Assembly: GCF_001653235.2 (NCBI RefSeq)
Contig: NC_035793.1
Coordinates: forward strand, 2,852,001 to 2,916,000
DNA: 64,000 nucleotides
Direction of reading: 5' to 3'
Source of the DNA: Pochonia chlamydosporia 170
Lineage: Eukaryota; Ascomycota; Sordariomycetes; Hypocreales; Clavicipitaceae
Below the pieces are notes generated by a model that made no database searches, was not told the DNA's origin, and worked only from the letters and a program-made list of their open reading frames with translations. Positions 1 through 13,406 of the stretch are shown here, piece after piece; positions within the stretch are counted from its first letter, which is position 1; each line of letters begins with the position of its first letter. Position numbers and translations under genes: made by a program.

Positions 1-3000
1 CATTTGTAGCCAGATAGATGTGTGGGTCGATAGACATGCACAGCGGACCCACTGGTAGCAGAATTCGTGAGAGAGGGCCCTTTGTGCATATTTTGAGACG
101 CTCCATAATAATGTTGAGCACAAATTTGTGGTGGGATTGGACGGTTCCAGGTCGTTGGACACGCTGGATGAAGGCGATGCAAGTATCATGTAATGAGGTT
201 CCGCAAAGATCGGCGCGTTAGTGTCTGACAGTAGTTGCCTACCCACGGCAATAAGCGTCGTGTTGCCACGGAGGAAGGAGAACAGGCAAGCCGGATGAGA
301 GAGATGCCGGTTCTACCATTCTTGAACACTTCATGGAGAATCATCCAGAGTCCCAGAGGATCGGATATCAACATGTTGAACCGAAATATAGGCTGCCGTC
401 TCGTTGAAGCAAAAGAGCTGTTTGAAGTGTCCCGTACTGTGACCCATGCGATTTCAAGCAAGAGCCCTGTTTTCCCATAGGGCAATTCGACAACATTCAT
501 AAAACAGAATCCTTGTCAGTGCATCACCCTCCATGTATAGAGTATTTTGCTACCCGTTGGCAGGTGGTGTCTGGTCGACTAGTGTTCCATGTGTATCACA
601 CGTCTCTTATTCCAGCACCTCGCGCTTGCAACGGCACAGAGTACTCTGATTCAAACTGCCGACAAGAATGTTTCAAAATAGATTTTGGCCGGATCTGAAC
701 ACTGGAAGTGGCCGAGTGGGAGTCATGATTGACATCACCTCCAGGACTCGGACTTGGAACCAAAGCAACTGGATGGTCTCAAGTCAAAATCTGAAAACCC
801 GCGAGGGTGAAATGTTACACTCCATGTTAAGCATCAGCTCTGGAGTTTGAAACGTCATAATGGCCGTGGTGGCGAGATGATGTGTTCGTGGTCCTTGGTT
901 GTGTAAAAGCTCGGACGGGGCAGGTCTATGGTACGCCATGGCTTGAGTTCTGATGTATGCATGAAGCGTTGCAGCTTGGGATTATTCAAGGCCACAAACC
1001 AGACTGTTCAAAACGGACCCAGTGTCATAATGTAAAGGCAGCTCAACCCACAGAACAGTAAAGTGACCAAAAAAAAAATGATGATGAAGGTGCATGAGCT
1101 GGCGGAGACAAACAACACTCCTGGCCATTGGGTCGTCAGCATTCATCATCCTGTGCCTTGTCTCATCCTACATTGGCCAGAATGGCTTTGGAGATTGCCG
1201 CTGACTTTCATGGCGCCATTTTGTGGTGCGGTCTCTCTTTCAACAAACAACCTGCTGCATCTTTTGGCCGCGATTTGGGCTCTTTGCAGGTTGTCTCTTG
1301 ATGCTCCCCGGTCTCTTTGTGCTTTGATTGTCGACTTGACCCGCCATCAGGCACTGGCGGTGAACGACGTCGGAACGGGCCAAACGGACCGTTCTCGCAA
1401 CAACAATCTCCAGTGCTGGTCCCATCGTCAGTCCCCGTCACTTTGTCCGTTCTTGAAGCTTGTACCCGCTCTCCGCCGTGACAAGCGTCGAGCCCAGCCG
1501 CCGCTAGCATCTGCGTAGAAGCTCGCGAAGATACATTTTGATCCACCTGAGGTGCGTGTTGAGGAACTGGGACCAACGATTGGGTGATATTGCACGACGC
1601 TTGCCTCGAAACCAAGGTGGATTGGTGGATATTGAGATAGCATTTAGTGAGGCTGCTTCGACAGTACGGAGCCTTGGCTTGATGTCTGATGTTCAATGTT
1701 GGGAGATGTTGACGAATCGCATTGGGCTGGAGGCAGAAAGCATCTGGAGTCAGACTACTTGGCTTAGCTGCCCTTGCCTGGACCCAACCAATGCTCCACA
1801 CGGCGCAAGCCATAGCACAGTGTAAATTTGCTAACAGCAATCGCTCCTTCCTCTTGAACAACTCATGGCCAAGTTTCCTCCACCATGCGTGGCTGAGCAT
1901 ATTGTTTGTCTACGCTCCTGTTGATACAGTGTTGGCGACATGGAAAGACAATCTCTTGATTTCCTATCCCCCATGCCATCTTGGATCAATCATGCAAGTA
2001 GGTACACTAGACTGATAGTGAGCATCAATATGGCGGCTATCAGTGCACACGTTGCTGGCATTCCCAGCGATATTTGTCACAGCAAAGAGGCCCTCTAGGC
2101 TTTGGCAGTTCAATTCTTCCCGCCATGAGATCTTGATGCCATTTTCCAAGGTAATGTACAGCTTTCAGATCTTGAGGGGTATTGTTATGCAAAGGGCGAC
2201 GTATTCTGGTCGCTGATCAATTGCCCATGGACGAACAGCTGACAGAGATATGAAGCACAGGTCTCTAGGTTTCCACAACATAGACTTGCTTCATGAAAAT
2301 AGTGGAATTAGCATTCAGCTCATCATGACATTCATCAGCAAACCACAGGCTGGTTGTCCTTTGAACTTCGAGCACATTGCCTAAATGGCATGACACATGG
2401 GGTCACAGGACTCGAGGCCCTGGCCCGGCTCGGTTGGCTCTTTTCACAACTTGCAGATGTTGGTTCGAACTGGCAATAGGCAATATTCCGTCCAGTCTTG
2501 TCCGATATCGATACAAATTGTGGCTTCGGCCGAACAAAGAGGAAAATGCATGGCCGGCTAGCGCCAGCAAGGAAAGTCGCACATTCTTTCTCCCAGAAGC
2601 TCTCGAAATTGGCGCATCAGCGCTATCCGTAATGGGCCAAAATCGGCACAAGTCATGCAGATGATACCTACATACATACACACGTACAAAACAGCAGGGG
2701 TTACAGTCCACTGGCTTGCGGCCACTAGACCTCAAGAACAAACAGGCTTCTTGCTCCAGACCGAGAATGGGTATCGCCGAGACTCACACTTTGGTTGTCT
2801 TGCCTCAGATAATCAACCCTCCCATATGCCAATCTGTACTCGCCCAGACTGATCATGGTATAGTCACGTTCGGCAGCCGTACGACTGGCTGTTGATGTGA
2901 GTGATGTGGCCTGGCGCACACTGGTCCGAGGTGGTTGGTGATGATGGAGCCACGGTATACTGCAGTGCTGCAGGGCATGGCAGGGCGCTCTCGAGCAACA

Positions 3001-6000
3001 TGCCACGCCATGAATGACCAGTTGACCAGTTGACATTTGATCCCAGCAATAGACGCCGCCTGAAGAAGACGAGGACATGAAGATGTCGCGCACTGTGACA
3101 AGGCCCTCACCAGCTACATACGCTAACGCCAAACAAGTGAGGACCGGCCGCGGGCTTGAGCAATCAGCGGGCGGCTCTGCATCAGATCCCTGCCCTGTAG
3201 AGTCACAGCTCGACAATCGATCGACTGCTAAATCCGTCACCACAGCACGCAACCACTTTGGACCCGTGGTTCTGCCGGGTGCACTGGCATCCTAGTGGAA
3301 CTCATATATTGCAACATGCGCAATGTTTGGGGAAGCATGAACCAATGCCCTCGGACACGGCCCGGACAAGATTTGTGGTTGGGTGTACGGAGTACTGGAT
3401 GATGGCTCACACGAAGCAGTCAATGAGGCAGCCTGCAGGCTCGCCAAGTCTGAACGCTGTGACGGACCAAACATGAACTCCGTGTTGGCTTGCACGCGAA
3501 TAGGGCTAACTAACCAACATGTGTTGCATCAGTCATCTGGACGTCGCAGGCTCAAAGAGTGGCCAGGACAAAACGCGCACAGGAGCCGTCTCGTATTACC
3601 AACAATATCAAACGACATGGGCCATTTTCCGCACATATCTAGATAAGTGAGTACTACAAACCGGAATAATGCAATGGGACATTACCACTCTGACCAGTTT
3701 TGGCGCGGTATTAAGGAAGTCCCAACCAACCAAAAAGCAGCACCGCCAAAGCCAAAGGTAAATCCAGGTTGGATATGATCAGTGGTGGTGGAGATTTGGT
3801 CATTCAAGGCGGCTACGACATCCGTGCTGAGAGCACTGCCAATTTGAAAGCATCGCCGTTGTAGAGTTCAGTACTACAGCATCGTCACTTCTTATTACTT
3901 CGTCACATCCGGTTCGGCGGAATGGCCACATTCAGTTCCTTTGGCACTACCAATACATCCTTGCTGTCGATTTCCAACATTCCGACCAGCGGAGAATACA
4001 CCGGACCGGTTTCAATTGGCCAGAGCCATGCGATCAGCAAGACGTTTGCTGGTACATCCATGAACATCAGCTATTGCAACGATGTACTTGTGCAGTTTTA
4101 TTGGCGACAATAATATCTCTTCCCCCTGCCTTTTGCAACACATAACGTCAGTACGAACAGGTAAACTGTATTGCGAATGGGGAATTTAATACGACATGCA
4201 AGGCTTTGTAAGTACGCCAGGGGATTGACCAGCAAAGATGAACCATCGGTGGCGAGAAATACGCGCACTGTGTTCGGTGGGCTCCGATGTTACTATTTCA
4301 AGCAAGAGCTCTGTTGAAACTGTGTTTCGCTACCCAATGCCTGGAACTCTGATTGTCTACCCAAGTACGTATTGTACATACAGGTGGAAAGGCATTAAAG
4401 TTGCTAGGTGCTCTGAAGATAAAATTGGCGTTGGTGAATGAGCTTGGGAAGAGCATCTTTTCCAACAAGCACACTCCACAAACAGGTGGTGCCAACGCGG
4501 ACTGCCTGGCTCTGGGCACCTACCAGACCTTTATTTGGAAGTGAGAGGGCCACCACCCATGTTGGCATTGCAAGAATGTCACAGTATGTACAATTCATGT
4601 TTCAAAATTTAGACACAGAGCTCTCGTCGCTGAATTTGTAGGTCCAGGGTGTATTGGACATGGACTCGCCATGTGAGATGGGAAGAACTTGACGAATCTT
4701 GAGGCGGTGATCGCATGGCATTGGCATTGAATATGCCTGAAGCTGTCGGTGGGCAAAGTCTCCTCCATTTAGGTCTGAAGACTGCCAATCGCCCTGTATT
4801 GCAGGCAGATAAATCTTTCGTCACCCGGAACCGGTTGAGGTCTTGCTTGACAATTACTACCATCCACTTAGAGCAGCTGGGGATAGATACTGTTCTGGTG
4901 CAATACTCGGCGTTCGGGGGAGCGCATTCCGTACATGGTGGGACAAGGCAAACAACTCGAACAGACCATCGCCAGGTTGGCAACCGCAAGCTGGGGCATA
5001 TTCAATTCAGAATGAGCCAACATGGTCCTGGTGATAATACGGAGTACTTGATAATCAATGGGGTTTCCTTGGAGCCTTGCCGCAACCACTGCCAACCAGA
5101 CAGCACCCAAGTCCATTCTCCCAGGCTTGCTTCTCCGACCAATCGATGCCCAGGTTGCAAACCGAGGTGGATGACAGACGACCCAGACCCAGGTCCTGGT
5201 TCATCATCAATGTTTGTTATTTTGCATGGACCAGACAGACAAGACAGACCAGACTGCAGAAAAAGGTGTGTGTGGTCCCTGCGCCTGCCTGGAAGCCAGG
5301 AATGGCTTGCAGCAGATCAGACCAAAACGTGCGACGCTCAGGGAGCATAATGCCGGTCACAAATCCGCAGGTTCCGTTTTTAAAACTTGTTCGCAATGAA
5401 GGGGCATGGAGGCAGGCAGGCAGATCAAGCATCAAATGGCATCATGTGGTCAGATGCTGGGACATGGGACTAGGCACTTACGCATTTACACAGAGCTATT
5501 CCACCATGGCTCAAGTCTCTTCAATTTTGGGTTTTAGGCACTTATCAGGGGGTCATGATATAATGTACCAGACTCTGTAGTTATTATTACCACAGTGGCC
5601 ACGCGGTACCAAGTATTGACACGAAGTTCTACCCACCTTTGGCAATACTTATTCATTCGTGCGGCATATGCAAAAAAAAATATGGCCATGGCATGATAGC
5701 AGCATGACCACAGCTCAAGCACATGCATTTGCGCGTACTGTATCCCGTACAGTACGGAGCATTATGTATGTGCAATGTTGTGAGTTGGCGAGGTTGTAGT
5801 AGTCAGACCACCATGCGGTCGTGGCGAGATTGGTGAGAGCCCCAGCCATGATCCCTTTCAAATCATTTGACATGATTTTGGTGATAAAGTGGCGGCTCCC
5901 ATTGCCACGCAACAGAGTACTGTGATTGATGGAATCGCAAAGGCAACTCCAGTGGTGAAGTATGTTTAACAGCATGTGGCATTTGATGGCATGAGGTATT

Positions 6001-6424
6001 ATAGTTTCTATCGAAACACGGAGGTTGCTGTGCTCGGCTCCGTCGCCGGCGTCGGCCTCGCCAGATATGAAACCGATAAGTCCATCGTTATCAACGCTCA
6101 TCATTTCATTTCCAATCAATCCACATTTGTGGTACAGTGGTTCCTATCTGGTGCTTCAGGATGAGGCAACGCGGCAACTATTACCGTTTCAATATTTGGG
6201 AATGGCCAGTACAGTACAGAACAGTATCAAGGATTGTCTCTTGAGCTGCACACGGGGATGTATCGCAGCGCTTCATCTAAATGTAACGCTCCTCTTTGAT
6301 CCCCCAATGCGTTATAATTCTCCGTCATTGTTGTACACTTATTTGTGGTAGCACATTCGACCACGGTCTCTCGTGGCGTCTGATGGCCACGGGCGAGATG
6401 GCTTTTGTGAAACACGAGACATCA

Positions 6425-6441
6425 CCCCCCCCCCCCCCCCC
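6425..6441. repeat. Homopolymer run of 17 C
   Basis: Seventeen consecutive C residues lie in the gene-poor segment. This is a likely slippage site and the base count may differ between reads or strains. Confidence 0.9.
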
Positions 6442-6996
6442 AAGGACGAGTCGGCTGGTGATGAACAACTCTTGCTTTTATGCAATGACCACGAACGGGC
6501 CTTGCTGATGGCCTGAGCTGCCGGGTATGATTTGGAACTGTGATTGCCATGCCAGGCTTTTCTAGCTCTATAACACATTGCAGGCTGGATGTAAGAAGCG
6601 CTGAAGGTAGACAAGCCCGACACTGAATGGCATCCATGAGCAACAAGGATCAAGCAGTTCGCTGATGCCATGTTGTAGTTGCTCACGACAGCGGATTTTG
6701 CGTACGCACATCGCAGTTCAGATTTTCTGCAATGCACGGCACGTTCAAATGGATGGGCCACCTGCCGAACTGTACGATTGGTGATCTGAGTCTCTTCTGA
6801 TGATGTTTATTACTCGCGCACTTGTGGATTGGATGCAGCATGGCCAGTTGTTCGGGGCCAACTTGAGCCATTCTTGAATTGGTTATGGAACACACTTGAC
6901 CACTTGGGAAGTGTTATGTACAATTGCCATCACCCTCCTGTTCACTCGACGAGGCACAGAGAGAGGCATGATGGATGACCACAAACTGGATATGCC

Positions 6997-7012
6997 TACT
7001 CCGTACTCCGTA
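6997..7012. repeat. Overlapping pair of TACTCCGTA motifs
   Basis: Two copies of the 9-mer TACTCCGTA overlap by two bases. The same 9-mer, on either strand, occurs at 3386, 5038, 27423, 39603, 40683, 42594, 43211 and 58189, always outside the coding regions I call. It is a short dyad (TAC-nnn-GTA). Whether it is a protein-binding site or a passive repeat cannot be told from this window. Confidence 0.6.
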
Positions 7013-7258
7013 CACAGTCGAAGAACTCGAATGCTCGTTCTCAACTCCCGTTCGGTTCAAGCTCACGCACCAGCCCAGTCCAGTCTGGTCCAGTCCAGTC
7101 GGTCCCCTGTCGATGTTCGTCTCGGCGCTGCACAAACAGCAAATAGCAGTCGAATTGGAGTCTCATGGCCTGGCTCCAGAGTCGTATCGTCGAATCCCCA
7201 GCCGTGTCCGGGCTCAACCAACCCCCGGAAAGGTTCAAGTGCATCCCAGCCAGCCCAG

Positions 7259-7282
7259 CCCAGTCCCAGTCCCAGTCCCAGT
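7259..7282. repeat. CCCAGT hexanucleotide microsatellite
   Basis: Four perfect tandem copies of CCCAGT sit inside a wider CCAG/CAGT-rich patch (about 7060-7500). Confidence 0.85.
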
Positions 7283-7719
7283 CCCATCCCGTCTGAGGTC
7301 TGGTTCATGTTGGAGGCAGGCAAGTACCAGTACTCCCAGACCACTTCAGACGAGAGATGGGCGAGGTCCTGGCCAGGCCAAGCAGCCCAGTCCCCTGTCT
7401 GCACGTACTTGTCCGCTGGGTGGCCTGGTGCAGACAGGACAAGGACCTGGCCTGAAGTTGACCGTGGACAGGACCAGACGTGATCTGGAGCCATCTGGTA
7501 CATGTACCAAAGGTACCTTCCTAGTGCATTACCAGTCCAACCTCTTGTCTGTTCTCAGCTGGGTACTTACCTTTGATGCAGACATGGCACTGGTTGGACA
7601 TGGACCACCAGTCAAAAAGTAGCCGCCCCAGCGGTCGGCCGTCATGCGCCACTTGGCCCTGGCCTGCATCGGCGTCCGGGATAGGCGCATTGCGCACTGT
7701 CCTCCTGCACTGTGCCATG

Positions 7720-8466
7720 CTGCCTCTGTCTCTCTCTTCCCGCGGACCTCATCCCACGCCGCCAAACCTTCTTCCTTCCTCTTTCTCTCTGTCTCTGCCT
7801 CTGCCTCTTCTTCCCACCCCAAACAGCAATTGTTTTCTGATGGCGGGACCGACGTGATCTCAATAGACGACTTGTAATGCTTCAATCTGTCGTCGCATCT
7901 GGCGCACTTGATTGACATGCTTCTGTCGGCTGCTGAGCACGCCTTTTCTCTCCCGACCCTTTGAACCTGACCCCTCCATTTGACCCAACAAAGCCGTCGA
8001 AATCCCCCGCCATCCGCCATCCGCCCGCCGCCCTCGCTCCAAGTCGCGGTCGCTGCTCTGCACGCACTCCAATCTCCAATCTCGTCCTGTCTCTGTCTCG
8101 CCTCGCCTCTCTCCTCGCCTCTCCTGACTTGGCCTGCACTTGGACGTGACCTGAACCTGGTCTGGCCTTCTGCCGCTCCTCTGCCTGAAGCCAACACACA
8201 CAACGCCTTCACGGTTTACGCTTCTCAGCTCTGGTCTCTTAGACTCTGAACTGTGCTGCGCTCTCTGTGCTTGTGTGTCGCCTTTCCGCCACCGTCTATC
8301 TGTCTGTCTCTACAACGAGCCCACCCAGCCAGCGACCACAACCCGGAACCCGGCTTCTTGCATCTTGCACCACCAGCCGACCGACACCAACCAAACAAGC
8401 TTTCTGCAATCGTCGCTGCCCATCTCGCGCGACGATTTCTTTTTCCCGCGATAGACAACGCCTGCC
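7720..8466 (+). promoter_or_regulatory. CT-rich leader/promoter of the C2H2 factor gene
   Basis: The plus strand is strongly pyrimidine-rich (for example TCTGTCTCTCTCTTCCC near 7727 and long CTTCCT/CTCTGCCT runs at 7770-7820, again at 8085-8130). Such tracts are typical just upstream of and within 5' untranslated regions of well-expressed fungal genes. The leader ends at CTGCCATGG, a good start-codon context. No TATA box is obvious. Confidence 0.5.
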
Positions 8467-11400
8467 ATGGTTTTGGACGACTCTGGTCCAAGGCTCTCTT
8501 CGCGCGCTTCAACAATGTCAAATACCACTGCTGCTAGTGCTGCTGTTAGCACCAGCAACCCACCTGCTGCTGACGACTCTGGTGAGCTTCAGCCCACTTT
8601 GACTTCGCCCACCTCATTTTTGCCTGCATTTGCCTGCCCCTCCTGTTCTTCCCAGCTCCTCCCGCCTTTTCGCCTGCCCTTACCACCCAGACCACCACTC
8701 AGTCACGGTCATGTATTGTCTGTCCTCTCAATGTTTGCCGCCATACCCTGCCGGTGTTTGCTCTCGCTACGGCTATTGTTGCTTTATTCCTTTTAATACT
8801 TCTCGGCTGACCATTTGACGCACTTGTGCTCTAGCTTCTACAATTACTGTAAATACAAAGGCACCGTCGGCCAATTTCCCTCCTCCCAAGACGGACAAGC
8901 CGCGCCCCCACGTCTGCGCAACTTGCCAGCGTTCGTTCGCTCGTCTCGAGCACCTGAAAAGGCACGAGCGTTCACACACCAAGGAGAAGCCGTTCGAATG
9001 TCCCGAATGTTCACGATGTTTCGCCCGTCGTGATCTGCTGCTTCGTCACCAGCAGAAGCTTCACCAGACCTCCACCCCGTCCTCCCGCCCACGTAACCGA
9101 CGTGAGTCTGCCAGCGGGGTCAATCCAACTCAGAGCCGACGAAAGAACAGTGTGGCCGGTGTCAATGCCGCTGGATCCAATGCCGCGACCACCCCGATGC
9201 GCCCGAGAGCAAACACAATTAGCCATGTAGACGGAGCTGCCATGCAGATGCTCGCGTCTGCGAATGCTTCGGTAGCCCGCGGCATGGCTCATAGTCGGCA
9301 TCCGAGCTTGGCTGGCCTCCCGGTCCATAACCTGGACCACGTCTTTGGCGGCATGTCTACGGTCTTGGGCCAGAGGGGTTTGCAGCATGGGCTGCCCAAG
9401 CTGGAGACGACACAGATTGGAACCAATGATTTTGATGCCAGCGGCCTGCGGACGGCGCCGCCCATGGCCGTCTTCAACCCAGACTTCGACTTTGAGGGTT
9501 TATTCTTCGCACCGGGAGGCTCCACAATCAACCCCAACGCTCTTCATTATAATGACTCCCCACAGTCCATGGCTCTGGATCAGACCTCCCCGTTTGGCCA
9601 AGGGTTGACTGACGTTACTACGACACAGCACTTTGATGACAGCCTTGACTGGGTAACAGGATTTGAGCATCAGATGTCATTCAATACCAACGAGAACGTG
9701 ATTGACGGGTCGAGCCCGTCGGCTATTAGCACGGCGAGCCAGAGTGGGATTAGCGATGTTATGGTAGATGGATCAAACCACCCGGCTCCAGCAGGGACGA
9801 GCACCATGTGGCAACCTTCCGTCATGGGACCTCCGCAGATGCCGAACCCGTTTGCGATGGATTTGAATGGTTCAGTCTTTCCAGATCTCCTTAGTGGTGC
9901 TCCTTTATCACCTCAGCCAGCTACTCAAAAGATCAATGACCCGTACTTCTCCGCGCCTCCTCCAACTTCGCTGAGCTCGTTGAGCACATCCGTCGTATCT
10001 GGAATGAATTCTCAAAACTTGAACCCAGCCCTCGGCTTCAACGCCGCCCCGGAAACTCCGTCATCCCTCAACGGGGGAAACAGCGCAACTTCTCCCGTGA
10101 CAACCATAACAGATGCCACCCGGACTGCTATCGTGACCATTCTTTCCCACTGTCTACCCTTTGGTAGCCGTAAATACTCCTCATTTTCCTCGCTAGGCTC
10201 GCCTTTGTCGCCTCAAATCCAGTCGAGCGGCAACTCCTCAAACCCGGCCACCACCGTGCCCAGTACTCAGGATCTCCAGAGATACGTCAAGGCGTACCTG
10301 ACATGTTTTCATCCTCATCTTCCATTTCTGCATCTTCCTACTCTTTCTTTTGATGTGTCTCCAGATTCAATAGGTCGTTCTAATGGTGCAGGTGGCAATG
10401 GATGTTTGCTTCTTTCCATGGCAGCATTCGGTGCTGCTTATGAGATGGAGCATGCTCAGTCCAAAGATTTGTTCGACATGGCCAAGAAAATCGTCTTCTT
10501 TTATCTTGAGGAGAGACGCAAGTCAGATGTCCGAAGAGCCGATGTTCGACGGAGCACCATCCCTACTGAATCAAAAGTCCAGCAGAGTCAGGCTCAGTCC
10601 AGCACACCGCTGTGGCTCGTTCAAGCGATGCTCCTCAACGTCATATATGGCCACACTTGCTCCGACAAGGTGACGAGTGATATTGCGTCAACGCATTGTG
10701 CGGCTCTCGTCAGTCTCGCTCAGTCGGCGGGTCTAATCAACCAAGGCAAGGGCAACGTGTCTGCCAAACAAGACGTTTACATGGCCGATACAGGAGGTGC
10801 CTGGACGCGTATATCCGATCAAGAAGAGCAAAGGGAATGGCTTCAGTGGAAATCGATGGAGGAGCACAAGCGCACGGTGTACGTCATCTTCATCCTGTCC
10901 AGTTTAGCTGTGGCCAGTTTCAACCATAGCCCGGCTTTGACCAACTCCGAGATTACGCTTGATCTTCCGTGCGACGAGGAATTTTTTGCTGCGGAATCCA
11001 GCGCCGCTTTTGCCGCAAAAGGAGGCGTTGAAGCGGCCAACCATAACCGCTTGACCTTCTTTGACTCCCTGGGCGAGCTATTACGTACCAATGAGAGACA
11101 GCATAGGCAAAATTCCATGGGCAATGGTCAAGCTCAATTCGGGTCACCTACTGTCAATGTAGAGGGACCTCTGACGAACCTCAAACCTAGCACCTTTGGT
11201 TGTCTTGTCCTCATATATGCCCTACACAACTACATTTGGGAAACGCGGCAGCGACACCAAAACAGGACATGGACCAACATGGAAACGGAAAAGATGCATA
11301 CACACATCGAGCCTGCGCTCAAGGCATGGCAAATTGCATGGTCAAGCAATCCTCAACATAGCATTGAACGCCCTAATCCGTTCGGCTTAGGACCAATGTC

Positions 11401-12265
11401 TGCCGATGCGATTCCGCTCTTGGACTTGGCATACGTGAAGCTGTTTGTTGACTTTGGCCCGGCCAAGGAGAAGCTGTGGCAGCGAGACTGGGATGGTATG
11501 ATTGAGGAGCTGTCCAGGGGTTGCGAAACACAAGACGACATCCGTTCCCCGACTTCCACCTCAGAGTCCGGCACAGACCCGTCGTCCAACTCGGTTTTGA
11601 ACTCTGGATTCATGGATTCCCCTGCCACGCAAAGCTCTCTGAACGGCATGTCTACAGAGCAGCCATTCGGCGCTGTCCAGGATTATAATGGAACAGGGCG
11701 AAGCATATCACGGCGGGAGAGATATCTGAGAACAGCTTCATTCTATGCTGTCGACTCCCTATCCATGTCGGACAAGCTTGGGGTTACGTTTGCGGACAAG
11801 ACGAGCCACGAGCTGCCCATGCAGACAGCTCTTTGCACGGCTGAGTGCGCCCAAGTAGTTGCTGGATGGATCCTTGCCCTTCAGGAGCGAGTTGGTCAAT
11901 ATCTCGGTATTATTGGCCAAGACCACATCGATTTCAGCCAAGTGCCCGCAATCATCCTCCTGGAGGAAGAGGATATCAAGCTTTTGGGCAAGGTCAGGGA
12001 TATTTTGTCCACGGCCGAGCTGAAGATCAATATGCACATTGGACCTGATGCCACTGGTGCCGTCAACACTTCTGAGTCTGTGCTGGCGCCCGATGGCTTC
12101 ACTGGGTATGCGTCTCAAATTCTTCGTCTTGCGGCATGGATGGTAAACAAATCCGCTGTTTGGCCAGTAGCTCATGTAGCCGCACACGGTCTCGAGACTT
12201 ATGCGAACCATCTGCGTGTAAGGGCTGAAAGGTCCGTCATTGGCTCTATGCCAATGGCATTGTGA
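8467..12265 (+). CDS. C2H2 zinc-finger transcription factor with fungal-specific TF domain (AmdX/ADR1-like fingers)
   Basis: Two exons (8467-8581 and 8835-12265, intron 8582-8834 with GTGAGC donor and CTAG acceptor) encode about 1181 residues. Two adjacent C2H2 fingers lie near the N-terminus: C66, C69, H82, H86 and C94, C97, H110, H115, joined by the classic linker HTKEKPFEC. This finger pair matches the ADR1/AmdX type of fungal regulators. Residues about 145-480 are low-complexity, rich in S, N, P and G. Residues about 515-800 resemble the fungal transcription-factor regulatory domain (PF04082 type: [18 protein letters not shown], then a conserved [10 protein letters not shown] segment). 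It is therefore a nuclear DNA-binding regulator. The precise orthologue is uncertain; Hypocrealean proteins of this architecture and size are often called AmdX, a regulator first described for acetamidase expression. An ATG at 8515 could be an alternative start. Confidence 0.9.
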
Positions 12266-13406
12266 GACTAGTCGATTTGAGCACGCCTCTGGAGCTTTTC
12301 AACTACGGGTCTCTTCTGCGGCCTCTTTTACTCTATTCATATCTTTTAGTTTTCGTACGTCTACTGATCCATCTTGCCCTTTGGCTGGATCGAACCATCT
12401 ATGGAGATACCCACCTAGCAACGTTTTATGATTAGACACGAGCTTCATAATAGCATGCCGCGTCTTTTTGCCTCCATACAGGATTGTGTTGTCATAGTTT
12501 ACTACTTTTGTGTTTCTGGGAAGCTGTCAAGTCTTGGCGAATGTTTTAAATTTTCTGTTCCTGTCAGGGGCACTTGTCTCTTTGTAGGGTTGCATCAGCC
12601 CGTGAACGAACTGGTTTGCATTCTTGACGACTCTCACGACAAACTTGCTTTGTTTGTCCACATACGCGAAGCTCATTGTCTTACCAGGTCGAAAAGGTGG
12701 TGGGAGGTTATCAAAAGTTGGATGAGTTGCCTAGCGAGGCGTGGAGGCCAAGGGGGTGGAAGCTAACCAGCCGGCTGGCTATGCGGTTCGAACGCAACTT
12801 GACTTATCCTTTGATGGGAGGTTCCTGAGAGACACGGGATTTCTGGGCGACATGTTCTCAAGCCCAGACTGAAGGTATATGACTGAAAAGCTATGTGGTT
12901 GCTTGACAGAGGGAGGGCCTTGTGGCATTTGTAAATACGATAAGGATACGGATATAACACGGAGAATACTTTTGTATTCCGCAAATATAGCAAAATCTGT
13001 GAAACCTGGTTCCCACTTCCATGACTTATGTGAGCTACGGTAGTGACGGTTTGGCATGAACTGTTCAGTTGCCGTCTTGTGTAACCGCTCAAGCTATCTG
13101 TGACACTCTGTACGCTCTGCCAAGATCCACCGCCTCGTCGTCTTGCACTGAAGGTTGAGGCTGGGCTGACAGGACTTTTGTGTCGTTCACAACTACAGAG
13201 ATACGTGGGTAAGTGTACAAGATACTAAATCTTCGCGTTAGCCAGTTCAGCAGGTTGTTCTTGTTCTATACAGAGCCTGTTCATGAAGCGCGTCGTAAGC
13301 TGCTGCTCCACCGAATCACAAATTTAGCACATCAGTCTCTCCTTGACTGTTCATCCTGCTCATCACAGAGCCTTATACACCTATAAGGCTCTCATACGCT
13401 GCTCAA
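12266..13406. other. Intergenic: 3' UTR of TF gene and Nudix gene leader
   Basis: I see no gene. The first few hundred bases are probably the 3' untranslated region of the transcription factor. The last 200 bases, with TCTCTCCTTGACTG and CACAG stretches, are probably the leader of the Nudix gene. Confidence 0.6.

Larger units (their letters stand above)
1..7600. other. Gene-poor segment
   Basis: I see no gene that I can support. Open frames on both strands are short, lack recognisable domains and overlap each other on opposite strands. The stretch holds several copies of TACGGAGTA or its complement (3386, 5038, 6997, 7004), a run of 17 C at 6425-6441, and simple CCCAGT repeats near 7259. A 63-codon frame at 3922-4113 (begins MATFSSFGTTN) is clean, but nothing supports its translation. 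The length without genes is large for a compact fungal genome. Confidence 0.6.

Noticed and set aside
1208..1900. 230-codon frame on the minus strand
   Set aside because: No domain, no suitable start context, and an overlapping plus-strand frame is equally open.
4715..5350. 211-codon frame on the plus strand
   Set aside because: No recognisable motif; it includes a TACGGAGTA intergenic motif.
6975..7622. Overlapping 195- and 215-codon frames
   Set aside because: They translate the CCAGT/CCCAGT simple repeats; low-complexity artefacts.
12360..12400. GGTTCGATCC on the minus strand, like a tRNA T-arm
   Set aside because: The flanking stem does not pair and no other tRNA arms are present.
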